From positions 32,501-80,000 of the forward strand of contig NZ_CP089518.1 in the NCBI RefSeq assembly GCF_025917685.1: a DNA stretch of 47,500 nucleotides. Reading direction: 5' to 3'. Shown here piece by piece: positions 1-13,402 of this stretch (positions are counted from its first letter, which is position 1; each line of letters starts with the position of its first letter). Origin of the DNA: Bacillus cereus (GTDB lineage Bacteria; Bacillota; Bacilli; Bacillales; Bacillaceae_G). The position numbers were made by a program, and so were the translations under genes. The notes below the pieces were generated by a model, which was given only the letters and a program-made list of their open reading frames with translations, did no database searches and had not been told where the DNA came from.

Positions 1-1157
<1,157 letters not shown>

Positions 1158-1204
1158 TAATATGTAGCAATGTTATCTAGTTTTGAAGGAATATGCCTTC
1201 ATAG

Positions 1205-1320
1205 TTTGGTGATGATGGCAGAGAGGTCACACCCGTTCCCATACCGAACACGGAAGTTAAGCTCTCTAGCGCCGATGGTAGTTGGGACCTTGTCCCTGTG
1301 AGAGTAGGACGTCGCCAAGC
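1205..1320 (+). rRNA. 5S ribosomal RNA
   Basis: A 116-base gene begins TTTGGTG and ends CGCCAAGC, so the two ends pair as helix I. The interior carries the conserved 5S block CCATACCGAACACGGAAG. It sits about 48 bases after the 23S gene, as expected for the last gene of a Bacillus rrn operon. No tRNA cluster follows; a terminator comes directly after. Confidence 0.97.
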
Positions 1321-1324
1321 AACT

Positions 1325-1357
1325 AAAAACACAAGTCTTTTGACTTGTGTTTTTTTG
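1325..1357 (+). terminator. rho-independent terminator of the rrn operon
   Basis: An inverted repeat ACACAAGTC / GACTTGTGT around a TTTT loop is followed by a run of T. It begins 4 bases after the 5S gene. Confidence 0.9.
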
Positions 1358-1451
1358 TATTGTTAAACGGTATGTAAAAGAAGTAATGATAATACAAACA
1401 CGTTGCCCAAGAGTTAATCATATTATATAAGAGATTGATGTATATTTTTCT

Positions 1452-1482
1452 GTAAATTGTTAAGGAATAGAAGTATAAAATA
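1452..1482 (+). promoter_or_regulatory. candidate sigma-F promoter of csfB
   Basis: GTAAA at 1452-1456 and GTATAAAATA at 1473-1482 are separated by 16 bases. This resembles the sigma-F consensus (GYATA, 15-16 bases, GGnnAnAnT) with one mismatch in each half. csfB is a sigma-F gene in B. subtilis, which supports the reading. It is a by-eye match only. Confidence 0.4.
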
Positions 1483-1509
1483 TGTCCATTTAAATAGGGA
1501 GGGAAGGTT

Positions 1510-1689
1510 ATGAAATCACAAAGCGAAGTTTGCATTGTTTGTGAGACAGAAAGAAAAGAAGGTATATATGTTTATAATAATTTAATTTGTTATGAATGTG
1601 AAAAAGATATGGTGAATACGGAGACAAATGATCCGAAGTATATATATTATTTAAAACAACTTCGAAAATTAGAAGTATCATATTTTTAA
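1510..1689 (+). CDS. csfB: CsfB/Gin, small zinc-type anti-sigma factor
   Basis: A 59-residue protein with two CxxC pairs, C8-C11 and C27-C30, expected to bind zinc. The length and cysteine layout match the CsfB/Gin family (about 64 residues in B. subtilis), a forespore protein that holds sigma-G inactive until engulfment and also acts on sigma-E. The position immediately after an rrn operon near the origin is the conserved csfB position. The start is ATG with the strong site GGGAGGGAAGG about 3-9 bases upstream. The stop runs into a palindromic terminator, so it is a single-gene unit. In B. subtilis xpaC and yaaN follow; here they are absent. Confidence 0.85.
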   Translation: MKSQSEVCIVCETERKEGIYVYNNLICYECEKDMVNTETNDPKYIYYLKQLRKLEVSYF

Positions 1690-1716
1690 ATAGGCATATG
1701 CCTATTATTTTTTTTG
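1689..1716 (+). terminator. terminator of csfB
   Basis: The 18-base palindrome AATAGGCATATGCCTATT (1689-1706) starts on the last base of the csfB stop codon and is followed by a run of T. It probably ends the csfB transcript. Confidence 0.7.
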
Positions 1717-1760
1717 TTCTGTATAATAGATATAGAATGAATAATAAGGAAGAGATATAG

Positions 1761-3182
1761 ATGAATCAAAATCGTATGCCTTTGTATGAGGCGTTAATGG
1801 AATTTAAAGAAAGACGACCACTATCTTTTCATGTTCCAGGTCATAAGAATGGTTTAAACTTCCCTCAGGAAGCTACAGGAGGGTTTAAGGACATATTATC
1901 GATAGATGTAACAGAGTTAACAGGATTAGATGATTTACATAGTCCGTTTGAATGTATAGATGAAGCACAGCGATTATTAGCTGAAGTATATGGTGTGCAA
2001 AAAAGTTATTTTTTAATTAATGGTTCAACAGTTGGAAATTTAGCGATGATTTTGTCTTGCTGCGGCGAACATGATATTGTCCTCGTGCAAAGAAATTGTC
2101 ATAAATCAATCATTAATGCTTTGAAATTAGCAGGGGCTAACCCAGTCTTTTTAAATCCATGGATTGATGAAGTACATAACGTACCAGTAGGTGTTCATGA
2201 TGAAGCTATCAAGGAGGCAATTACAAAGTATCCGAATGCTAAAGCACTTATTTTAACACATCCTAATTACTATGGTATGGGGATTGATTTAGAGGCAAGT
2301 ATTGCTTACGCACATGAACATAAAATTCCTGTTCTAGTAGATGAAGCACATGGGGCACATTTTTGTATAGGAGATCCATTTCCAAAGTCAGCATTAGCTT
2401 ATGGCGCGGATATTGTGGTTCATTCCGCACATAAAACATTACCTGCAATGACAATGGGATCTTATTTACATATAAATAGCCGTTTGGTGAGTAAAGAAAA
2501 AGTGTCCTCCTATTTAAGTATGCTACAATCTAGTAGCCCATCGTATCCAATTATGGCATCCCTTGATATAGCCCGTTTTGCAATAGCGGTTATAAAGGAA
2601 AAAGGTCATGATGATATTGTTGAGTTTTTACGCCGATTTAAAGAAGAATTGCGATCAATCCCGCAAATAGCTATTTTACAATATCCGTTGCAAGATGAAT
2701 TAAAGGTTACGGTGCAAACTCGCTGTCAGTTATCGGGGTATGAATTACAGTCTGTATTTGAAAAGGTCGGTATATATACGGAAATGGCAGATCCATATAA
2801 CGTCCTATTTATATTACCGTTACAAGTAAATGGGGAGTATATAAAAGCTATAGAGATAATTCGAGTAGCTTTGCAGCAATATAAGGTAAAAGACAAGACA
2901 GCATCAATTCGTTATACTTATAAAGGGGAGATTTCCCCTTTACCGTATACGTATAAACAATTAGAGAGATACGAAACGAAGTTAGTATCTATAGAAGAAG
3001 CCGTTGGTATGATAGCTGCAGAAATGGTGATTCCGTATCCACCTGGAATTCCATTGATCATGTATGGAGAGAGAATTACTCAGGAACATACAAAGCAAAT
3101 TACTCATTTAGAGAAAACAGGGGCTCGTTTTCAAGGTAGTACGAAATATATGAACGTGTATGATATAGAAAGTAGGTTTTAG
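1761..3182 (+). CDS. yaaO: Orn/Lys/Arg decarboxylase family protein (YaaO-like)
   Basis: A 473-residue fold-type I PLP enzyme of the Orn/Lys/Arg decarboxylase family. The N-terminus has the family motif FHVPGHKNG (residues 23-31). DEAHGAH (194-200) supplies the cofactor-binding Asp and His, and HSAHKT (221-226) carries Lys225, the expected Schiff-base lysine. The length matches the short Gram-positive branch (about 480) rather than the roughly 710-residue inducible decarboxylases of E. coli. The expected reaction is decarboxylation of a basic amino acid, but the substrate cannot be read from sequence. The gene ends one base before tmk begins, so the two are probably co-transcribed. The start has the Shine-Dalgarno site AAGGAAGAG. 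Confidence 0.88.
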   Translation: MNQNRMPLYEALMEFKERRPLSFHVPGHKNGLNFPQEATGGFKDILSIDVTELTGLDDLHSPFECIDEAQRLLAEVYGVQKSYFLINGSTVGNLAMILSCCGEHDIVLVQRNCHKSIINALKLAGANPVFLNPWIDEVHNVPVGVHDEAIKEAITKYPNAKALILTHPNYYGMGIDLEASIAYAHEHKIPVLVDEAHGAHFCIGDPFPKSALAYGADIVVHSAHKTLPAMTMGSYLHINSRLVSKEKVSSYLSMLQSSSPSYPIMASLDIARFAIAVIKEKGHDDIVEFLRRFKEELRSIPQIAILQYPLQDELKVTVQTRCQLSGYELQSVFEKVGIYTEMADPYNVLFILPLQVNGEYIKAIEIIRVALQQYKVKDKTASIRYTYKGEISPLPYTYKQLERYETKLVSIEEAVGMIAAEMVIPYPPGIPLIMYGERITQEHTKQITHLEKTGARFQGSTKYMNVYDIESRF

Positions 3183-3183
3183 G

Positions 3184-3810
3184 ATGAAGGGATTATTTGT
3201 AACAATTGAAGGGCCAGAAGGTTCGGGTAAAACAACATTAATTAAAAGTTTATTACCATATTTTGAGCAAAAGGAACAAAAGGTAATGGCGACCAGGGAA
3301 CCGGGTGGTATTGCAATTTCTGAAGATATTAGAACAATTTTACATAAACAAGAATATACGATGATGGAAGCACGTACAGAGGCGCTTCTGTATGCTGCTG
3401 CACGTAGACAACATTTAGTGGAAAAAGTTATGCCAGCACTTGAGGAAAACTATCTTGTACTATGTGATCGTTTTATAGATAGCTCTTTAGCGTATCAAGG
3501 ATATGCAAGGGGCTTAGGTATGGATAAAGTATTTGAAATTAATCGTTTTGCAACGGAAGATTGTATGCCTAGTTTAACAATTTATTTAGACATTGAGCCA
3601 GAGGTTGGGTTAGCACGAATTGAAAAAGATGCAGGACGCGAAGTAAATCGACTAGATATGGAAGACATCGCTTTCCATAAACGCGTGCGTGAAGGGTATT
3701 TACAAGTTGCAGAGCGCTTCTCTGATCGTATTGTAGTAGTAGATGCTGATCAACCAATGGAAAAACTTATAGAAGAAGTTATTCAGATTGTAGAAGATAA
3801 ATTGTTATAA
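3184..3810 (+). CDS. tmk: thymidylate kinase
   Basis: A 208-residue cytosolic kinase that phosphorylates dTMP to dTDP using ATP, an essential step for DNA synthesis. It has the P-loop GPEGSGKT (10-17), the [16 protein letters not shown] nucleotide-binding segment near residue 95, and a LID region with GREVNRLD. Length is typical of the family (about 210). The ATG lies two bases after the decarboxylase stop, so translation is probably coupled. In B. subtilis yaaQ (darA) and yaaR lie between tmk and holB; here only 35 bases separate them. Confidence 0.96.
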   Translation: MKGLFVTIEGPEGSGKTTLIKSLLPYFEQKEQKVMATREPGGIAISEDIRTILHKQEYTMMEARTEALLYAAARRQHLVEKVMPALEENYLVLCDRFIDSSLAYQGYARGLGMDKVFEINRFATEDCMPSLTIYLDIEPEVGLARIEKDAGREVNRLDMEDIAFHKRVREGYLQVAERFSDRIVVVDADQPMEKLIEEVIQIVEDKLL

Positions 3811-3845
3811 TAGAAGGAAAGAATGAAATAAGTGAGGTATGCATT

Positions 3846-4829
3846 ATGATAAAGACGTGGGAGCAGCTTTCTGCTATACAGCCCATCGGTGTCAAAATGT
3901 TGATGAATAGCATTGCAAAAGAGCGTATATCCCACGCTTACTTGTTAGAGGGAGGGAAAGGGACCGGGAAGTTCGCAACAGCAATTCAAATGGCAAAAAG
4001 TTTTCTCTGCTTACAAAGAAATGGTGTAGAGCCTTGTCATGTATGTACGAATTGTCGCCGAATTGATTCAGGTAACCACCCAAACTTACATATTGTAAAA
4101 CCCGATGGATTATCTATTAAAAAACAGCAAATCCAAGATTTACAAGAAGAGTTTTCAAAAACAGGATTAGAAGCAAATAAAAAAGTATATATTATTGAGC
4201 ATGCAGATCGTATGACAGCAAATGCAGCGAATACACTCTTAAAGTTTTTAGAAGAACCAAGTAGTGATACAACAGCCATTTTACTTACTGAACAAAGTCA
4301 TAAGATTTTAAATACAATCTTATCTCGTTGTCAAGTTGTTACATTTAGGCCGTTACCTACAGAATCCTTAATTAAGAGATTAGAGGAAGAAGGTATTACA
4401 GTTTCTTTATCTACACTGGCTGCACAGCTTACAAATAGTTTTGAAGAAGCTTTATTAATGTGTAATGATGAATGGTTTGCACAAGCGAGAGCTTTAGTGA
4501 TAAAATTATGTGAAGCGCTCGAAAAAGATAAGGCCTCTATTTTTTTTGTACAAGAAAAATGGGGGAAGCACTTTGGAGAGAAAGAACAATTACAGCAAGG
4601 CTTAGATATGTTACTCCTTATTTATAAGGATTTATTATATGTTCAACTTGGAGAAGAAGATCGTCTTGTTTTTCATGAGCAGAAAGAGATGTTTGAATCC
4701 TTTTCTTATGCTCAGAAGCGCATTGTATCAGCTCTCTTTCATATATTAGAGGCAAAAAATAGAATCAACGCTAATGTAAATGCGCAGCTTGTGTTCGAAC
4801 AGTTAGTGTTGCGGTTGCAGGAGGGATGA
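3846..4829 (+). CDS. holB: DNA polymerase III delta' subunit
   Basis: A 327-residue clamp-loader subunit of the AAA+ family that, with DnaX and HolA, loads the beta clamp. Visible features are a P-loop-like GGKGTGK (36-42), a zinc module with C55, C64, C67 and C70, and the SRC sensor motif (LSRCQVV) near residue 160. The C-terminal third is less conserved, as usual for delta'. It starts at ATG and its stop TGA overlaps an in-frame upstream ATG of ricT. It lies in a tmk-holB-ricT-yabA cluster concerned with replication. Confidence 0.95.
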   Translation: MIKTWEQLSAIQPIGVKMLMNSIAKERISHAYLLEGGKGTGKFATAIQMAKSFLCLQRNGVEPCHVCTNCRRIDSGNHPNLHIVKPDGLSIKKQQIQDLQEEFSKTGLEANKKVYIIEHADRMTANAANTLLKFLEEPSSDTTAILLTEQSHKILNTILSRCQVVTFRPLPTESLIKRLEEEGITVSLSTLAAQLTNSFEEALLMCNDEWFAQARALVIKLCEALEKDKASIFFVQEKWGKHFGEKEQLQQGLDMLLLIYKDLLYVQLGEEDRLVFHEQKEMFESFSYAQKRIVSALFHILEAKNRINANVNAQLVFEQLVLRLQEG

Positions 4830-4834
4830 CCGTT

Positions 4835-6027
<1,193 letters not shown>

Positions 6028-6028
6028 G

Positions 6029-6064
6029 ATTACCTTTCCAATATAATTGGAAAGGTAATTTTTT
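6029..6064 (+). terminator. terminator of the tmk-yabA operon
   Basis: ATTACCTTTCCAAT (6029-6042) and ATTGGAAAGGTAAT (6046-6059) form a perfect 14-bp stem with a 3-base spacer, followed by T residues. Confidence 0.93.
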
Positions 6065-6147
6065 ATACATGAGAGTAGAATGAAATTTATTTTTACATTA
6101 ATAGAGGATGAAATAGGGTAGGTTAAATGTAAGAAAGGGAGCAATAT

Positions 6148-6888
6148 ATGAATTTATATGAAGATGAACGTTTAGATTACTTATTAGCACAAGATATGAA
6201 GATTATACAAAGTCCATCAGTATTTAATTTCTCTTTAGATGCTGTATTACTTGCAGACTTTGCTTGGGTACCAATTCAAAAAGGTAATTTACTTGATTTG
6301 TGTACGGGGAATGCGGTTGTACCTCTTTTATTGAGTACAAGGACAAAAGGGACAATTACAGGTGTAGAGATTCAAGAGCGCCTATATGATATGGGAATAA
6401 GAAGCGTTCAATACAATAATTTAGAAGAAAGAATTCATTTAATCCATGGAGATTTGAAAGATATGCCGGAGAAACTCGGACGCCATCAATATGATGTTGT
6501 AACGTGTAATCCTCCTTATTTTCAAACACCGCAAACTTCTGAGAAAAACATGAATGAACATTTAGCGATAGCTCGTCACGAAATTATGTGTACATTAGAA
6601 GATGTTGTATATGCAAGTAGCCAGTTGGTAAAACAGGGTGGGAAAGTTGCATTTGTACATCGGCCCGGTCGTTTTCTCGATATCGTTACATTGATGCGTA
6701 AATACAAAATTGAACCGAAACGTGTGCGATTTGTTTATCCTAAGGCTGGTAAAGAAGCGAATACATTGTTAATTGAAGGAATTAAGGATGGAAATGCAGA
6801 TTTGAAAATCTTGCCACCTCTTTTTGTATATGAAGAGAATAACGAATATACAGAGGAGATTCGTTCAATTTTATATGGAGACGAATAA
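6148..6888 (+). CDS. yabB: tRNA1(Val) adenine-37 N6-methyltransferase family (YabB/TrmN6)
   Basis: A 246-residue SAM-dependent methyltransferase. Motif I is [14 protein letters not shown] (from residue 49), an acidic VE residue follows at about 73-74, and the N6-adenine catalytic motif NPPY is at 121-124. It belongs to the TrmN6/YfiC family that methylates A37 of tRNA; the exact tRNA substrate in Bacillus is inferred from E. coli. The start is ATG with AAAGGGAG upstream. It heads a compact group yabB-yazA-rsmI with overlapping reading frames: 14 bases overlap with yazA. Confidence 0.88.
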   Translation: MNLYEDERLDYLLAQDMKIIQSPSVFNFSLDAVLLADFAWVPIQKGNLLDLCTGNAVVPLLLSTRTKGTITGVEIQERLYDMGIRSVQYNNLEERIHLIHGDLKDMPEKLGRHQYDVVTCNPPYFQTPQTSEKNMNEHLAIARHEIMCTLEDVVYASSQLVKQGGKVAFVHRPGRFLDIVTLMRKYKIEPKRVRFVYPKAGKEANTLLIEGIKDGNADLKILPPLFVYEENNEYTEEIRSILYGDE

Positions 6889-7165
6889 GCATTGTTTTTA
6901 TGTGGTGGAGTGTTCTGATGGAAGTTATTATGCTGGATATACAAATCATATAGAAAAGCGGATTCAGACTCATAATAATGGAAAAGGTGCTAGATATACA
7001 CGTGCTAGACTTCCGGTTGTTTTAAAATATGTAGAGGATCATGAGGATAAACGAACGGCTATGCAAGCTGAATATCATTTTAAGCAGTTAACGAGGAAAC
7101 AAAAAGAAGAATACATGCAAAAAGGAGAACGCTATGTGGCAGCAAAAAAGCTTTCAGCAAAATGA
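6875..7165 (+). CDS. yazA: GIY-YIG domain protein YazA
   Basis: A 96-residue stand-alone GIY-YIG (UvrC N-terminal type) domain, seen as [17 protein letters not shown] at residues 8-24 and [11 protein letters not shown] downstream. Members of this UPF0213 family have a nuclease fold but no established role. An in-frame ATG exists at 6824, but the family N-terminus METN at 6875 fits better and has AGAGGAG about 15 bases upstream. The gene overlaps yabB by 14 bases and rsmI by 32 bases, so all three are probably co-translated. Confidence 0.9.
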   Translation: METNKHCFYVVECSDGSYYAGYTNHIEKRIQTHNNGKGARYTRARLPVVLKYVEDHEDKRTAMQAEYHFKQLTRKQKEEYMQKGERYVAAKKLSAK

Positions 7166-8009
7166 AAAGGGAGTTTTATATTTAGTACCAACTCCAATCG
7201 GAAATTTAGAGGATATGACATTTCGTGCAATCCGAATTTTAAAAGAGGCAGATATTATTGCTGCTGAAGATACAAGACAAACGAAGAAGCTTTGTAATTA
7301 TTTTGAAATTGAAACACCAGTTATGAGTTATCACGAGCATAACAAAGAAGTAAGTGGACGAAAAATTTTAGATAAGTTAGAAGATGGTAAGACTGTAGCC
7401 ATTGTGAGCGATGCCGGTATGCCGTGTATTTCTGATCCTGGTTACGATATTGTTGTAGAAGCTGTAGCAGAACAATATCATGTTATCCCGCTTCCAGGAG
7501 CAAATGCGGCTCTTACAGCATTAATTGCATCAGGACTTGAAACAAAGCAGTTTTATTTCTATGGATTTTTGCAAAGAAATAAAAAGGAAAGAAGAATGGA
7601 ATTAGAGAAGCTTCGTTACGTACAAACTACAATGATGTTTTATGAAGCACCTCATCGTCTAGATGATACTTTAATCTCAATGCAAGAAGTTTTAGGAAAT
7701 AGGGAAATCGCATTATGTCGCGAGCTAACGAAAAAATTTGAAGAATTTATTCGTGGAACAATTGAGGAAGCGATTGAGTGGACGAAGCAAAATGAAGTAC
7801 GTGGTGAGTTTTGTATTTTAGTAGCTGGTTCAACGGAAGAACCTGCTCCAGAAGAACAATGGTGGGAATCTGTTTCAGTACATGATCATATTGAACATTA
7901 TATAAATGAAAAAGGCATGAATTCAAAAGAAGCGATTAAAACAGTCGCTAAAGATCGAGATTTGCCGAAAAGGGATGTATATCAAATCTATCATGTCGAT
8001 AAAAAATAA
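7134..8009 (+). CDS. rsmI: 16S rRNA (cytidine1402-2'-O)-methyltransferase
   Basis: A 291-residue enzyme of the tetrapyrrole methylase fold that 2'-O-methylates C1402 in the ribosomal P site. The signature YLVPTPIGNLEDMTFRA lies at about residues 16-32, with EDTRQTKKL and the SDAGMPCISDPG loop further on. The start ATG follows AAAGGAGAACG and yields the Bacillus N-terminus MWxQxSFQQ. The frame overlaps yazA by 32 bases. Its stop codon lies inside a hairpin that also contains the abrB stop on the opposite strand. Confidence 0.95.
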   Translation: MWQQKSFQQNEKGVLYLVPTPIGNLEDMTFRAIRILKEADIIAAEDTRQTKKLCNYFEIETPVMSYHEHNKEVSGRKILDKLEDGKTVAIVSDAGMPCISDPGYDIVVEAVAEQYHVIPLPGANAALTALIASGLETKQFYFYGFLQRNKKERRMELEKLRYVQTTMMFYEAPHRLDDTLISMQEVLGNREIALCRELTKKFEEFIRGTIEEAIEWTKQNEVRGEFCILVAGSTEEPAPEEQWWESVSVHDHIEHYINEKGMNSKEAIKTVAKDRDLPKRDVYQIYHVDKK

Positions 8010-8036
8010 GCTTCTCATAATTGAGAAGCTTATTTT
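8003..8036. terminator. bidirectional terminator shared by rsmI and abrB
   Basis: AAAATAAGCTTCTCA (8003-8017) and TGAGAAGCTTATTTT (8022-8036) form a perfect 15-bp stem with loop TAAT. A-rich and T-rich ends allow it to work on both strands. The rsmI stop (8007-8009) and the abrB stop (8030-8032) are both within the stem arms. Confidence 0.9.
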
Positions 8037-8314
8037 GCTGTTTCGATATAATCTTGAAGTTCGTTTAAGACTTGCTCAGCGCCTTCTTTGCTTAAGATAA
8101 TTTTGCCTTCAGCTAAAGATAGGTTACCATCAGATACTTCACCAGTTACTTGGCAAGTCATGTTTGGTTTATATTTTTTTAAGATGATTTTCTCGTCATC
8201 AACGTAGATTTCAAGAGCATCCTTTTCTGCAATACCTAAAGTACGGCGTAATTCGATTGGAATTACCACACGACCTAATTCATCAACTTTACGAACGATA
8301 CCAGTAGATTTCAT
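8030..8314 (-). CDS. abrB: transition-state regulator AbrB
   Basis: A 94-residue DNA-binding protein that represses post-exponential genes (including spoVG and sigma-H genes in B. subtilis) during growth. The N-terminal swapped-hairpin DNA-binding domain (1-50) reads MKSTGIVRKVDELGRVVIP and is nearly identical to B. subtilis AbrB; the C-terminal half mediates oligomerisation. A single Cys is at about residue 54. The start is preceded by AGGAGGAAAAGAATT. It is the only clear minus-strand gene in the window. Promoter and tandem Spo0A boxes upstream indicate repression by phosphorylated Spo0A. Confidence 0.97.
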   Translation of the reverse strand: MKSTGIVRKVDELGRVVIPIELRRTLGIAEKDALEIYVDDEKIILKKYKPNMTCQVTGEVSDGNLSLAEGKIILSKEGAEQVLNELQDYIETAK

Positions 8315-8367
8315 AATTCTTTTCCTCCTAAATAAATAGTTTATAAGTTACGAGTCTATTTTTTTGA

Positions 8368-8384
8368 TTCGTCATTTTTCGACA
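8368..8384 (-). promoter_or_regulatory. tandem Spo0A boxes in the abrB leader
   Basis: On the minus strand the sequence reads TGTCGAAAAATGACGAA: a perfect 0A box TGTCGAA followed by TGACGAA, with 10-bp spacing between box starts. It lies just downstream of the predicted abrB transcription start, the same layout by which Spo0A~P represses abrB in B. subtilis. Confidence 0.8.
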
Positions 8385-8401
8385 AAATACCCTATGGACA
8401 T

Positions 8402-8430
8402 ATGATACCAATCATTTACATTTCCGTCAA
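8402..8430 (-). promoter_or_regulatory. sigma-A promoter of abrB
   Basis: On the minus strand TTGACG (8430-8425) and TATCAT (8407-8402) are 17 bases apart. The predicted start near 8395 leaves a leader of about 80 bases that contains the Spo0A boxes. Confidence 0.75.
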
Positions 8431-8459
8431 TTCTTAAATTCTATATTTTTTAAAAAGAT

Positions 8460-8488
8460 TTATAGATTTCTTACTTTTTATATATAAT
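8460..8488 (+). promoter_or_regulatory. candidate sigma-A promoter toward metG
   Basis: TTATAG (8460-8465), 17 bases, then a perfect TATAAT (8483-8488). The -35 is weak and the start would lie about 190 bases before metG, so other sites closer to the gene remain possible. Confidence 0.35.
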
Positions 8489-8648
8489 AGAATGTGGGTA
8501 ATTACTATAATTATTTCGTTTTATTTTCTGAAAAATATATATATTCCAGAGAAGGGCTGTATAATTTTTAAAAATATGAGTAATAGATGATAAAGATATC
8601 GAGCATTAACTCGTTTTTATATGTGAGTTTTTGATATACTGTTTATAA

Positions 8649-10664
<2,016 letters not shown>

Positions 10665-10679
10665 TTGGGACAAGAAAAG

Positions 10680-10720
10680 AGATGTTTCACGTGTAACATG
10701 TGTGAAGCATCTTTTTTCTT
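10680..10720 (+). terminator. terminator of metG
   Basis: AGATGTTTCAC pairs with GTGAAGCATCT (one G-U pair), with further wobble pairing inside the loop, followed by a long T run. Confidence 0.8.
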
Positions 10721-10831
10721 TTTAAATTCCCCTTTTTTGCATTAAAATTGTAGTATTGTTATCGTTAAGTTAGAAAAGGCTTAATTTTTTCTGGGATAAA
10801 ATTGATTTCAATATAAAAGGAGTTATTTATT

Positions 10832-11599
10832 ATGTTGTTTGATACACATTCACATTTAAATGCAGAGCAGTTTGAAGAAGATTTACAAGAAGTTATTGCA
10901 AGGATGAAAGAAGCGGGAGTTACATATACAGTTGTTGTTGGATTCGATGAAGTAACAATAAAAAAAGCGATTGAATTAGCTGAAGCCTATGATTTTATTT
11001 ATGCTGCAGTTGGGTGGCATCCCGTTGATGCTATCGACATGACAGAAGAACATTTAGTTTGGTTAGAAGAATTAGCTGTCCACCCTAAAGTAGTTGCTCT
11101 TGGAGAAATGGGACTAGATTATCACTGGGATAAGTCTCCAAAAGAAATACAGAAGGAAGTATTCCGTAAACAAATTACATTAGCTAAAAAGGTAAAATTA
11201 CCGATTATTATACATAACCGCGATGCAACTCAAGATATTGTTGATATCCTAGAGGAAGAGAATGCAGCTGAGGTGGGAGGCATTATGCATTGCTTTAGCG
11301 GTAGTGTAGAAGTAGCACAGCGATGTGTTGATATGAACTTTTTAATTTCATTAGGTGGGCCTGTTACATTTAAAAATGCGAAGAAACCGAAAGAAGTTGC
11401 TATGGAGATTCCATTAGAAAAATTATTGATAGAGACAGATTGTCCATATTTAACACCACATCCATTTCGAGGGAAACGAAATGAACCTAGTTATGTAAAA
11501 CTAGTGGCAGAAGAAATTGCGAATTTAAAAGGAATTTCTTATGACGAGGTAGCACAAATAACAACAAAGAATGCAAAAGCTTTATTTGGTGTCGAATAA
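10832..11599 (+). CDS. yabD: TatD-family metal-dependent deoxyribonuclease
   Basis: A 255-residue TIM-barrel hydrolase of the TatD family (YabD in B. subtilis). Metal-binding residues are visible: H6 and H8 in FDTHSHL, GEMGLDYHWD, IIIHNRDA, MHCFSG, and ETDCPYLTPHPFRGKRNEP near the C-terminus. TatD homologues have 3'-5' DNA exonuclease activity; the cellular role in Bacillus is not established. The start ATG has AAGGAGTTATTT upstream. It is flanked by terminators. In B. subtilis yabE follows; here the next gene is rnmV. Confidence 0.93.
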   Translation: MLFDTHSHLNAEQFEEDLQEVIARMKEAGVTYTVVVGFDEVTIKKAIELAEAYDFIYAAVGWHPVDAIDMTEEHLVWLEELAVHPKVVALGEMGLDYHWDKSPKEIQKEVFRKQITLAKKVKLPIIIHNRDATQDIVDILEEENAAEVGGIMHCFSGSVEVAQRCVDMNFLISLGGPVTFKNAKKPKEVAMEIPLEKLLIETDCPYLTPHPFRGKRNEPSYVKLVAEEIANLKGISYDEVAQITTKNAKALFGVE

Positions 11600-11629
11600 A
11601 AAAGAGTGGGGGAGTCCCATTCTTTTTTT
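11600..11629 (+). terminator. terminator of yabD
   Basis: AAAAAGAGTGGG and CCCATTCTTTTTT form a stem around GGAGT, beginning immediately after the stop codon. Confidence 0.85.
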
Positions 11630-11859
11630 ATTTTTTAGAAGAGAGACAGTAGAAATGCTAAGAGCCCATTATTTACCCATAACATAAGTGTAGAAATATT
11701 GCGGATAAATTAGGATGGAGATAGAAGTGTTACAATAAGAATAGTGAACAAAGATTTTTCTCTTCTACTTTTTAAAATGTACGATTGGGAAAATAATAAT
11801 GGAAAAGTCGTCATTTTTTTGTTTTACTAAGTAGAGACGAAACGAGTGTGGAGGCAAGC

Positions 11860-13292
<1,433 letters not shown>

Positions 13293-13299
13293 GAATATG

Positions 13300-13332
13300 A
13301 AAGGGACAGTTCAACTTGAGCTGTCCCTTTTG
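13300..13332 (+). terminator. terminator of rnmV-ksgA
   Basis: AAAGGGACAG (13300-13309) and CTGTCCCTTT (13321-13330) pair perfectly, and the stem can be extended inward with one G-U pair. Confidence 0.88.
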
Positions 13333-13334
13333 TC

Positions 13335-13362
13335 ACCTTTCCTTTCCTAAATTCATACTTTA
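13335..13362 (+). promoter_or_regulatory. sigma-K promoter of yabG
   Basis: AC at 13335-13336, 17 bases, then CATACTTTA (13354-13362), matching the sigma-K consensus AC, 16-17 bases, CATAnnnTA. The predicted start is about 35 bases before the yabG ATG. yabG belongs to the sigma-K regulon in B. subtilis. Confidence 0.65.
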
Positions 13363-13402
13363 AAAGCAGGTAAGATGGCCTAACGAGTTTGGAGGTAGGA
13401 GA

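Noticed and set aside
1323..1535. 70-codon minus-strand frame
   Set aside because: It covers the rrn terminator and the csfB start, has no good ribosome site and resembles no known protein.
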